Below, in pieces: positions 53,664 to 61,240 of a stretch of DNA of 64,000 bases. Below the pieces are notes generated by a model. The model was not told the origin of the DNA, did no database searches, and was given only the letters and a program-made list of their open reading frames with translations. The stretch is from Alphaproteobacteria bacterium (GTDB lineage Bacteria > Pseudomonadota > Alphaproteobacteria > Micavibrionales > UBA2020), in the NCBI GenBank assembly GCA_025934695.1, contig JAICWS010000002.1, positions 1,157,187-1,221,186 of the forward strand, in the 5' to 3' direction. Made by a program: the position numbers and the translations under genes. Position 1 is the stretch's first letter; every line of letters begins with the position of its first letter.

Positions 53664-54920
53664 TTAGGCCCTCGGTTTCGAAAGTTCGACCTGGATCATA
53701 TCAAGGCGGCGCGCGTCGAACTGGGCCGCGCGGTCAGACAGGTGAAAGCGCCACTTGCGCATGAAGGCGTCGCAATAGCCCATGTCGCGTAAGCGCGGCG
53801 CGGCGGCGTCGAACCTTTCGCTCCATTTGTCGAAGGTGATGGCCTGGTCGCGGCCGAAATGATAGACGTCGTTGATGTTGAGACCCGCGCGGCGCGCCGC
53901 CTGCTCGAACCGGCGGCGGGAGGGAATCAGGCTGCCGGGCAGCACATGGTCGCGCGCAAAATCCGTGCCGGCGCGATAGGCGTCGAAAAGATCGTCGCGA
54001 ATGACCGTCGTCTGGATAATCGCGCGGCCGCCCGGTTTCAAATTGCGGAAGACGCAATTCATGAAGTCGGGCCACTGGGCCTCGCCGACGGTTTCGAAGA
54101 CGCCCAGCGAAACGACATCGTCGTATTTCCCGCTCACGCGCCGGTAGTCCTCGAGCCGGATTTCGGCCAGGTTCGCGAAACCGGCAAGGCGATGCGCGGC
54201 GAAAGCCGCTTGTTCCGCGCCTAACGTCACGCCCGTGACGCGGACTCCGAAACGCGCGGCTTCTTCCATGAAACCGCCCCAGCCGCAGCCGATATCGAGG
54301 ATATGCTCCCCCTTCTGGGGATCGAGACGGCCCAGGATGCGGCGGTATTTCGCACGCTGGGCTTCCTCGAGCGGCACGCTGTTGTCGCCGTGGAACAACG
54401 CGCCCGAGAAACTCATCGTGCTGTCGAGCCAGAGGCGGTAAAATTCGTTATCGAAGTCGTAGCGCGGATGGAGCTTGCGGCGCGAGCCTTCGCCACGCGC
54501 GAAAATCTTGCGTCGCGCGAAACGGGCGAGGCGTGAGAGCGGGGCTTCCTGCCGCTCGCCGTCGAAGGCGTTGTTCTGTGCCGCGAAGCGCATCAGCTTT
54601 CTTAAATCCGCGGTCGCCCAGCGTCCCGCGGCATATTCTTCGCCGAGCGCGACGTCACCCTCGAGCGCGATGCGATCGAGGGTTTTCCAGTCGTTGAAGC
54701 GCATGCTGGCATGGAAGCCGGGATCGGCGCCGAGATAGAAGACTTCACTGCTATCGGGCAGGTAAAGCCTGAGCGTGCCCTTGCGGATGCCGCGCAGCGA
54801 CTGCAGCAGCGGATGCGTCATCCGCTCTTCCATCGCCGACCATTTTTCGGCGGCGCCCGTATCGGCGAAAGGAATAGGAGGAGCGGTAATGCCCGCCGGC
54901 GCGCTTTCGTGCTTGTGCAT
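53664..54920 (-). CDS. cfa: Cyclopropane-fatty-acyl-phospholipid synthase
   Basis: A 418-residue CFA synthase that methylenates double bonds of membrane phospholipid acyl chains with S-adenosylmethionine. The SAM motif is ILDIGCGWGGF; SLGVFETVGE and the C-terminal WRFHLSDRAAQFDARRLDMIQVE fit the family. An N-terminal lipid-binding domain (about 30-140) is present. The ATG at 54920 has GAGGG upstream; the longer frame would begin with TTG at 54980. CFA synthase is often stress-induced, which agrees with its neighbours. Confidence 0.9.
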   Translation of the reverse strand: MHKHESAPAGITAPPIPFADTGAAEKWSAMEERMTHPLLQSLRGIRKGTLRLYLPDSSEVFYLGADPGFHASMRFNDWKTLDRIALEGDVALGEEYAAGRWATADLRKLMRFAAQNNAFDGERQEAPLSRLARFARRKIFARGEGSRRKLHPRYDFDNEFYRLWLDSTMSFSGALFHGDNSVPLEEAQRAKYRRILGRLDPQKGEHILDIGCGWGGFMEEAARFGVRVTGVTLGAEQAAFAAHRLAGFANLAEIRLEDYRRVSGKYDDVVSLGVFETVGEAQWPDFMNCVFRNLKPGGRAIIQTTVIRDDLFDAYRAGTDFARDHVLPGSLIPSRRRFEQAARRAGLNINDVYHFGRDQAITFDKWSERFDAAAPRLRDMGYCDAFMRKWRFHLSDRAAQFDARRLDMIQVELSKPRA

Positions 54921-55099
54921 TTTTTGACATCCCTCGAAATAGCCAGTGACGGCTTGGTTCGCCGTATGCAGCCAATTCAATACGCCGGAAATGGTTTCAT
55001 TCGCGCGAATAAATATGAAAACCCGCCCGCCTTCTTGCCATAGATAAATGGCTGCCTTAGAGTGAGGGCGAAATTACCCCCTTGGACGGAACACTTTTT

Positions 55100-56116
55100 A
55101 TGCCTTTGCCCGATATTCTTCCTTCGGTTTTCGACAGCCTCAACAATCCCGGCACGGCCATCTACAGTGAAGCCGACGCCAACTACGCGGCAGCGCAGAT
55201 CTTCGCCGACCGGTCGCTCACCCTTTCGGATCAGCGGCTCGACAATCTTTTATCCGGTGGGCTTTTATCCGGCGCGAGCGCGGGCAATGGCGGACACGGG
55301 CTGCGCGAATGGGGCGAGCTTTTCGCGAATGCTTCGCACCAGGGCGAACGCGATGGGCTCCTGGGCTACGATCAGGCATCGGCGGGCGCCGCGCTCGGCG
55401 CGGATACGGACAGGTGGGAAAAGGCCATCGTCGGCGCGAGCTTCAGCTATGCTCATTCGAATGAAGAGCCGCGCGATCCCCTGATGCCGCACACGCATGC
55501 CGACAGCTATCAGCTGACGCTCTACGGCAATTACGACATCGCCGAACACAGCTATCTGCGCGGCATGCTGGCCTATGCGCGCAGCCAGAATGACGCGGAT
55601 CGCGATTCCTTCGGCTCTAACGAGCACGGCAGCTACGGGGCGAACGAATATGTCGCGCTCGTGAAGGCAGGGCATACGTTCAAGCATGGCCTCGCGCAAA
55701 TCACGCCCAGCATCCTGGCGCGCTGGACTCATTACAATCCCGGCAGCTACCAGGAGACAGGCACTGGCGAAAGTCTTTTCGTCGATCAGCACGGCGCGGA
55801 CACCTTCGAGGCCGGCCCCGGCATCGATTCAACCTGGCTGCGCCGTAACGCCGACGGCAGCTGGCTTGTGCCGTCGGTCCATGCGGGTGTGCGGTATGAC
55901 TTCCTGGCGGATAAAATATCGACGGTCTTTACCGGCCCGTGTTGTGGCACCTTTACCTCGACGGGGCCCAAGCCGGCGCGGCTCCTGTTGAACGCGGGCA
56001 CCAGCCTGACCTGGTATTCGACCGCCAGCTGGGACGTCAAAGGTGGCTATGATTACGATTACCGCAGCGCCTTTGCCGCCCATACGGGGATGGTGAGGGC
56101 GACATTCCGCTACTAA
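55100..56116 (+). CDS. Autotransporter beta-barrel domain protein lacking signal peptide and passenger
   Basis: A 338-residue protein whose body from about residue 70 matches an autotransporter translocator domain: WGELFANASHQGERDGLLGYD, then alternating aromatic strands, and the terminal MVRATFRY that sorts to the outer membrane. The N-terminus (MPLPDILPSVFDSLNN) is not a signal peptide. An in-frame TAG at 55058 rules out extension; the only other start is TTG 55082. No passenger domain is present. It may be a remnant of a larger gene or need unusual export. Confidence 0.7.
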   Translation: MPLPDILPSVFDSLNNPGTAIYSEADANYAAAQIFADRSLTLSDQRLDNLLSGGLLSGASAGNGGHGLREWGELFANASHQGERDGLLGYDQASAGAALGADTDRWEKAIVGASFSYAHSNEEPRDPLMPHTHADSYQLTLYGNYDIAEHSYLRGMLAYARSQNDADRDSFGSNEHGSYGANEYVALVKAGHTFKHGLAQITPSILARWTHYNPGSYQETGTGESLFVDQHGADTFEAGPGIDSTWLRRNADGSWLVPSVHAGVRYDFLADKISTVFTGPCCGTFTSTGPKPARLLLNAGTSLTWYSTASWDVKGGYDYDYRSAFAAHTGMVRATFRY

Positions 56117-56314
56117 AGAGTGATGCGGAAAAACCACACATTATAATATAAGTGAATTTCCCGAATAAAAGACACCGCCGGAATCTATTCCCGCTGAACA
56201 TTCCATGCTAAGAAATTAATAAGATCGTGTTTGTTGCAATGGACGCCAAATGTGGCTAGGTTGCACGGCGTCCTTCCGGTTGCTCCTTAATTTTCGTCCT
56301 GGGGAAAAATATTA

Positions 56315-58000
56315 ATGAAAAGACTGTTGAATAAGCACGCTTTATTCCTGGCCCTCGGCCTCTTCGCTTTTGCGCCCGCCGCTTTCTCCGCGGGTCCGCC
56401 GTTGTCGACCGTCGAGCCGGGCATGCTGAACAAAAGCACGCCGCCCGCCGAACGCGCGCCGTCGCGCCTTGGCGCCATTGTCTCGGTCCCGGAGACCAAA
56501 GGTGCGACGGGCCTCAGCACCAAGAAAGTTTTTGTCCTCAGTGGCGTCGTGCTCGATGGCGGCACCGTCTACACCGACGCGGACCTGCGCCCGCTCTACA
56601 AGGATTTCCTTGGCCAGATGGTTTCCTTCGCGGACCTGAACACGATCGCGCAGCGCATCACGCGCAAATACCGTGAGGACGGTTATATCTTCTCGCGCGC
56701 CATCCTGCCGCCGCAGAAGGTGAGCGGGGGCGTCGTGCACCTGCGCGCCATCGAAGGCCGCATCATCAACGTCCAGCTCGTCGGGAATTTCCATGACGGC
56801 AACGGCCTGATCCATCGCATGGCCGAGAAGATCAAGACCTCGGGCGCCGCGAACACGCATGAGATCGAGCGTTATCTTCTTCTCATCGACGACCTTCCGG
56901 GCATCACGGCCCGCAGCTTCGTCAAGCCTTCGGCCACCGAAGGCGGCGGCGATCTCGTCATCGACGTGGAAGAGCAGAAATTCGAAGGCTCGGCCAGCTT
57001 CGACGACCGCGGCTCGAAATTCCTCGGGCCCTATCGCGGCACGCTGGTCGGCGCGTTCAACGACGTGCTGGGCCTGCATGACCGCACGACAGTGCGCGGC
57101 ATCCTCACTACGCAGACTCACGAAATGCGCTTCGCCGACATCACGCACGAAGAGCAGATCGGACCCGAAGGCCTGAAAGTGAAAGGCCGCATCGCGGTGA
57201 CCGGCTCCAACCCGGATATCCCGGGCTCGCCCTCCATCGACGGCGACTCGATCCTTTACGATCTCGAGGCGGATTACCCTATCGTGCGCGGCCGCCAGTG
57301 GAACTTCAATCTCGTCGGCGGCTTCGACGCGCTGAACTCGACGACGGATCTCGCGGATATCCGCATCGCGACCGACCGCGTCCGCTCCTTGCGCGCCGGG
57401 ACGTCCTTCGACTTCACGGACCCGCTCAAGGGCGTCAACCAGTTCGACGTGCTGGCTTACAAGGGCATCAACGTCTTTGATGCGACTAACAACAACAACG
57501 TGCCCGCCCGCTCGCGCGCCAACGGCGACCAGGACTTCCTGAAGGGCACGATCACCGGCACCCGCGTGCAGGACCTCTTCGACCTCTGGTCGCTGATGTT
57601 GTCGGGGACCGGACAGCTCGCAGCCGAGCCGCTGCTGGCCTCCGAAGAATTCACCGTCGGCGGCCCGACCTACGGCCGCGCCTTTGACCAGGGCGAGATC
57701 ACGGGTGACAGCGGTTATGCTGGCGTGGCCGAGCTCCGCTATGGCGGCCCAGTGCAAAACCGGTTCCTCCAGTCCTACCAGGCCTACACATATATAGACT
57801 ATGGCCGGGTCTACAACCGCGACCCCGGCGTGGGCGAGTTCTCCCAGGCATCCCTGACATCGGCGGGAATCGGCCTGCGCTTCAACGTGGTCCATGACTG
57901 GACGGGCTATGTGGAGCTGGACAAGCCCATGAGCCGCGATGTGGCCTCCGAGGGCGACCGCGAACCTCGCTTGTTTTTCAGTGTCTTAAAGAGGTTTTAA
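56315..58000 (+). CDS. Two-partner secretion transporter TpsB (ShlB/FhaC/HecB family)
   Basis: A 561-residue Omp85-type transporter. A signal peptide ends at FAPAAFSA; a POTRA region follows (VFVLSGVVLDGGTVYTDADL; later ITRKYREDGYIFSRAILPPQ), and then a 16-strand barrel from about 210. The C-terminus LFFSVLKRF ends in Phe, as expected for the outer membrane. It exports TpsA partners, two of which are encoded next. The gene is not coupled to them: an AT-rich terminator-like hairpin and a new promoter region lie between. Confidence 0.92.
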   Translation: MKRLLNKHALFLALGLFAFAPAAFSAGPPLSTVEPGMLNKSTPPAERAPSRLGAIVSVPETKGATGLSTKKVFVLSGVVLDGGTVYTDADLRPLYKDFLGQMVSFADLNTIAQRITRKYREDGYIFSRAILPPQKVSGGVVHLRAIEGRIINVQLVGNFHDGNGLIHRMAEKIKTSGAANTHEIERYLLLIDDLPGITARSFVKPSATEGGGDLVIDVEEQKFEGSASFDDRGSKFLGPYRGTLVGAFNDVLGLHDRTTVRGILTTQTHEMRFADITHEEQIGPEGLKVKGRIAVTGSNPDIPGSPSIDGDSILYDLEADYPIVRGRQWNFNLVGGFDALNSTTDLADIRIATDRVRSLRAGTSFDFTDPLKGVNQFDVLAYKGINVFDATNNNNVPARSRANGDQDFLKGTITGTRVQDLFDLWSLMLSGTGQLAAEPLLASEEFTVGGPTYGRAFDQGEITGDSGYAGVAELRYGGPVQNRFLQSYQAYTYIDYGRVYNRDPGVGEFSQASLTSAGIGLRFNVVHDWTGYVELDKPMSRDVASEGDREPRLFFSVLKRF

Positions 58001-58020
58001 GGATTTATTAAATAATCCTT
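57999..58020 (+). terminator. Probable terminator after tpsB
   Basis: AAGGATT-N8-AATCCTT forms a 7-base-pair hairpin overlapping the stop codon, followed by a T-rich run (58021-58028). It is AT-rich and may be only moderately strong, but it fits separate transcription of tpsB and tpsA. Confidence 0.5.
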
Positions 58021-58030
58021 TTCTTTTTAC

Positions 58031-58044
58031 ATATCGCGTGATAT
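58031..58044 (+). promoter_or_regulatory. Palindrome upstream of the first tpsA gene
   Basis: ATATC-GCGT-GATAT, 54 bases before the ATG. The same ATATC-NCGT-GATAT palindrome occurs 52 bases before the second tpsA gene, and the bases around it (TTTTAC before, A after) are also shared. It is a strong candidate operator for both tpsA genes. Confidence 0.6.
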
Positions 58045-58098
58045 AAAATCACGCTCAGTTCATCATATGCCGTTTTAGACTCCGGGGAGGAATCATCC

Positions 58099-60795
58099 AT
58101 GGGTAAATTTGCGAAAGACAAGTCGGTTGTCGACCGTCAGGAATTCCGCTGGTCGATCCGCAAAAAGGGCAAGCAGGTCTTCAACATTTGCACCCAGTTC
58201 CTGTTCCTGAACGGCCTCGTCCTCAGCCTCATGACCGGCGGCGCATCGACCGCCAACGCGAACCCGACAGGCGGCACCGTCACGGCGGGCTCGGCCACGA
58301 TTTCAAGCGCCGGGACAACCGAAACCATCGACCAGACCTCCAGCAAGGCGGTCATCAATTGGGGTTCCTTTAACATCTCGAACGGCGAAACGACCCAGTT
58401 CATCCAGGAAGCAGGCACCAGCTCGGTCACCCTGAACCGCGTCACGACCGCGGGCCAGGCGAGCTTCATCAACGGCAACCTGACCGCGAACGGCACGGTC
58501 ATCGTCATCAACCCGAACGGCGTCATCATCGGCAAGACCGGTAATGTGGATGCCGCGGGCTTCGTCGCTTCATCCGCGAACATCGACGACCAGAGCTTCA
58601 TGACCTCGACTGGCGCCTTGTCCTTCAACCAGGCGGGCAGCGCAAAAGCCGTCGTTTCCAACGCGGGTCACATCACGATCGAAAATGCCGGACTCGGCCT
58701 GCTCGTGGCGCCCACTGTCAAGAACAGCGGCATCATCCAGGGCAAGCTCGCCAGACTGCAGATGGGCGCGGGCGACACCTTCGGCGTCGACCTCTACGGC
58801 GATGGCCTGCTGAGCCTGGCCGTCAGCAGCAACACGCATGGCGCACGCACAATTTTCGCGACCAATACGGGCAAGATTTCCACGGACGGCGGCTCTGTCC
58901 TGCTGACGGCGGCCGCGGCCAGCAAGCTGGTCAACTCCGTTATCAACACGAACGGGATTGTTGAAGCCAGCGGCTTAACGGTCGGCCAAGGCGGTCAGAT
59001 CGTCATTACCGGCGCAGGCGCGCATGTGCATGTCAACGGCTCGGTGAAAGCGAATGGCTCGACCGGCGGCGGCACGATCGACATCGGTGGTGGCCCGGCG
59101 GGCGGCGGCGATCTCGCTCATGCGTCGACAGTTGAAATTTCCAATGCAGGCGTGATCAGCGCGAACGCGACCGACAACGGCAATGGCGGCTCCATCGCCG
59201 TCTGGTCCGACAACCGCACCACCAGCGCTGGCACCTTCCAGGCTAAGGGCGGCGCGAATGGCGGCAATGGCGGTCTCGTTGAAACCTCTTCCGAAGGCAT
59301 CCTTGAAGCGGGCGGCTCGCATGTGGACACCTCGGCGGCGAATGGCGCATTGGGAACCTGGCTGCTGGATCCGGCGTCCTTGACGGTTGACTCGACGCTG
59401 GCTGCATCCATCGACGCATCGCACACGAACTATGATCTGCACGATTCCGGATCTACAGAAGGCAACCCCGGCGGTACAGGTTCGATCACCTTTGGCGCTG
59501 ACATCAATATCACCTTCGCTGGCGCGGGCCTCATTGTCACGGCAGGCAGCGGCGGCATCAATATCGCCAACAACAATATCACGACCAACGGTGGCATCGT
59601 TACCTTCGACACCACTGGCGCTGTGAGCCTAAATAAATCTACGGTTTCGACGAATGGCGGCCATGTGAGCCTGACGGGCGATTCAGTGTCGGTCAATAAC
59701 AACAGCGCGATCTTCTCTGGCGGCGCTAATATCGACCTTACCGGAACTGGTTCAAAGGGCGTCGATATTAATAACTCCGAAATCGACGCTACTGGCGGCA
59801 GCACCCCCGGCAGCATCGTTCTGCTGCAGAACGGTTCGACGGTGGATTCGTCAAGCCTTGGCAACGTACACAATACTTTCGACACCTCGCAAAATGGCGG
59901 GGTCATAACTCTTACGGGCAAAAAGGTGGCAGCTGAGAGCACCTGCTTCAACGCAGGCGGCGATTGCGGCGCGGCTCCGACGCCCACGCCCGCGCCGACC
60001 CCGGCGCCCACGCCGACGCCGACACCCACTCCGGCTCCGACTCCGGCACCCACGCCGACGCCTGCGCCGACCCCAGCCCCGACGCCCGCGCCGACCCCGG
60101 CCCCTACGCCAGCACCGACTCCGGCGCCCACACCGGCTCCGACGCCTGCACCTACGCCGGCACCGACGCCAGCGCCCACGCCGGCACCGACACCCGCGCC
60201 GACGCCGCATCCGACCCCGGCTCCGACGCCAGCGCCCACGCCGGCACCGACGCCTGCGCCCACACCGGCCCCGACGCCTGCGCCAACCCCGGCTCCGACG
60301 CCCGCGCCGACCCCGGCACCCACTCCGGCACCGACACCGTCGCCCACGCCGACGCCATGTGATGACGAAGAGGGTTGCAAGCAGACGCCAACACCCACGC
60401 TGATGCCGTTCCTTGAGATCGATCCGCTGGGACGCCCGATCATTTCCTACGGTGACGAGGACCTGAATTATTATCCATCATTCGAACCGCGCCCGACGGA
60501 CACGAATAGCAACACCAACGTCAGCATCAAGGGCGCGCCCGGTTTCGGTAACGGCAACCAGAATGGCAACAGCCAGGGCGCGAATGCTTTCGCGAACCTT
60601 GAGCCTGCTGCCGGCGATCCGACCGGACCGAAGAAGAAGAAAGGCAAGGCCAAGACTGTCGCCCAGACGGCGCAGACTCTCGCCAACGTCGAACCTGCGG
60701 CTGGCGGCAATAACGCCGGCGGCGCACCGGCTGCGAGCGACGATGTCGGCTGTGCCAACGACTTCCTCGACAACAAAGCCTGCACGGTTAAATAA
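58099..60795 (+). CDS. TpsA exoprotein 1: filamentous-haemagglutinin secretion domain with Pro-Thr stalk
   Basis: An 898-residue TpsA protein. An extended signal region of about 52 residues carries [12 protein letters not shown] before the hydrophobic core. The TPS domain follows ([35 protein letters not shown]) and then a beta-helix with GGNGG-type turns. A C-FNAGGD-C pair ends the helix. Residues ~627-753 are a PTPAP repeat stalk. The C-terminal part has a KKKKGK stretch and ends [11 protein letters not shown], a candidate disulfide loop. It is likely secreted by the TpsB encoded upstream and may stay tethered to the surface. Confidence 0.9.
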   Translation: MGKFAKDKSVVDRQEFRWSIRKKGKQVFNICTQFLFLNGLVLSLMTGGASTANANPTGGTVTAGSATISSAGTTETIDQTSSKAVINWGSFNISNGETTQFIQEAGTSSVTLNRVTTAGQASFINGNLTANGTVIVINPNGVIIGKTGNVDAAGFVASSANIDDQSFMTSTGALSFNQAGSAKAVVSNAGHITIENAGLGLLVAPTVKNSGIIQGKLARLQMGAGDTFGVDLYGDGLLSLAVSSNTHGARTIFATNTGKISTDGGSVLLTAAAASKLVNSVINTNGIVEASGLTVGQGGQIVITGAGAHVHVNGSVKANGSTGGGTIDIGGGPAGGGDLAHASTVEISNAGVISANATDNGNGGSIAVWSDNRTTSAGTFQAKGGANGGNGGLVETSSEGILEAGGSHVDTSAANGALGTWLLDPASLTVDSTLAASIDASHTNYDLHDSGSTEGNPGGTGSITFGADINITFAGAGLIVTAGSGGINIANNNITTNGGIVTFDTTGAVSLNKSTVSTNGGHVSLTGDSVSVNNNSAIFSGGANIDLTGTGSKGVDINNSEIDATGGSTPGSIVLLQNGSTVDSSSLGNVHNTFDTSQNGGVITLTGKKVAAESTCFNAGGDCGAAPTPTPAPTPAPTPTPTPTPAPTPAPTPTPAPTPAPTPAPTPAPTPAPTPAPTPAPTPAPTPAPTPAPTPAPTPAPTPHPTPAPTPAPTPAPTPAPTPAPTPAPTPAPTPAPTPAPTPAPTPSPTPTPCDDEEGCKQTPTPTLMPFLEIDPLGRPIISYGDEDLNYYPSFEPRPTDTNSNTNVSIKGAPGFGNGNQNGNSQGANAFANLEPAAGDPTGPKKKKGKAKTVAQTAQTLANVEPAAGGNNAGGAPAASDDVGCANDFLDNKACTVK
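59977..60357 (+). repeat. PTPA-encoding tandem repeat within tpsA1
   Basis: 381 bases encode 127 residues of almost pure PTPA/PTPT units, with a single His and Ser variation. Codons for Pro, Thr and Ala vary among synonyms, so the repeat is kept at protein level more than at DNA level. The opposite strand shows a spurious Gly-Val-Ala ORF. Confidence 0.9.
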
Positions 60796-60822
60796 CAGGC
60801 ATTAGAAGAAAAGACGTCACGT

Positions 60823-60859
60823 CAGGCCGCCGGCACCCCCGGCGGCCTGAATCTTTTTT
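60823..60859 (+). terminator. Rho-independent terminator after tpsA1
   Basis: CAGGCCGCCGG-N5-CCGGCGGCCTG forms an 11-base-pair GC-rich stem, followed by AATC and six T residues. This is a textbook intrinsic terminator, 28 bases after the tpsA1 stop. Confidence 0.9.
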
Positions 60860-61174
60860 GGGCGCTGGGGACGGTGCCTGTCATTTCGGGAAACCAAATG
60901 GCAAGAAATACCAGCAGCTTGCAGGCGAGACCGAATTCGATTGACTTGTGCAACCCCGACCTTTATTCGACTCTTCCGTGACGGCAGGCGTGCCTTTGCC
61001 ATCCTTTCGAAGGAAGAACATTCTGGGAACATCCGGCAGAATCGATTTCCTGGCAGAGGTGACAAACGGCATTGCACCGTCACCGGCATTCCCGCTGAAC
61101 AGCTGTAATACGCTTTTATTTCAGTCACTTGGGAGTTCCGATAACGATTAACGAAAATGAGCTTTGCTTTTACC

Positions 61175-61188
61175 ATATCCCGTGATAT
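61175..61188 (+). promoter_or_regulatory. Palindrome upstream of the second tpsA gene
   Basis: ATATC-CCGT-GATAT, 52 bases before the ATG at 61241. It matches the palindrome at 58031-58044 in both arms and three of four spacer bases. The likely role is an operator shared by the two tpsA genes. Confidence 0.6.
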
Positions 61189-61240
61189 ACATGCACAGTT
61201 TATGGTAATACAAAATTAACTTTTATCTGGGGAGCGTCTC

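Larger units (their letters stand above)
60796..61240. other. Intergenic region between the two tpsA genes
   Basis: 445 bases with no convincing gene. It holds a strong terminator (60823-60859) and, near the end, the tpsA2 palindrome (61175-61188). The middle part is not recognised; GACGGTGC (60870-60877) and GCACCGTC (61074-61081) form short inverted ends 212 bases apart, which might delimit a small decayed element or be chance. Confidence 0.5.

Noticed and set aside
59977..60357. Short regular repeats resembling a CRISPR array
   Set aside because: Repeats are 6-12 bases, in frame, coding for PTPA, with no spacers of unique sequence and no cas genes.
59430..60443. Minus-strand ORF encoding long Gly-Val-Ala-Gly repeats
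   Set aside because: It is the reverse reading of the PTPA repeat of tpsA1; the plus-strand frame has a signal region, TPS domain and ribosome binding site.
60817..61176. 119-codon minus-strand ORF with faint similarity to a Y1 transposase start
   Set aside because: The similarity covers about 20 residues only, lacks the HUH motif, and the frame runs through the tpsA1 terminator; too weak to call.
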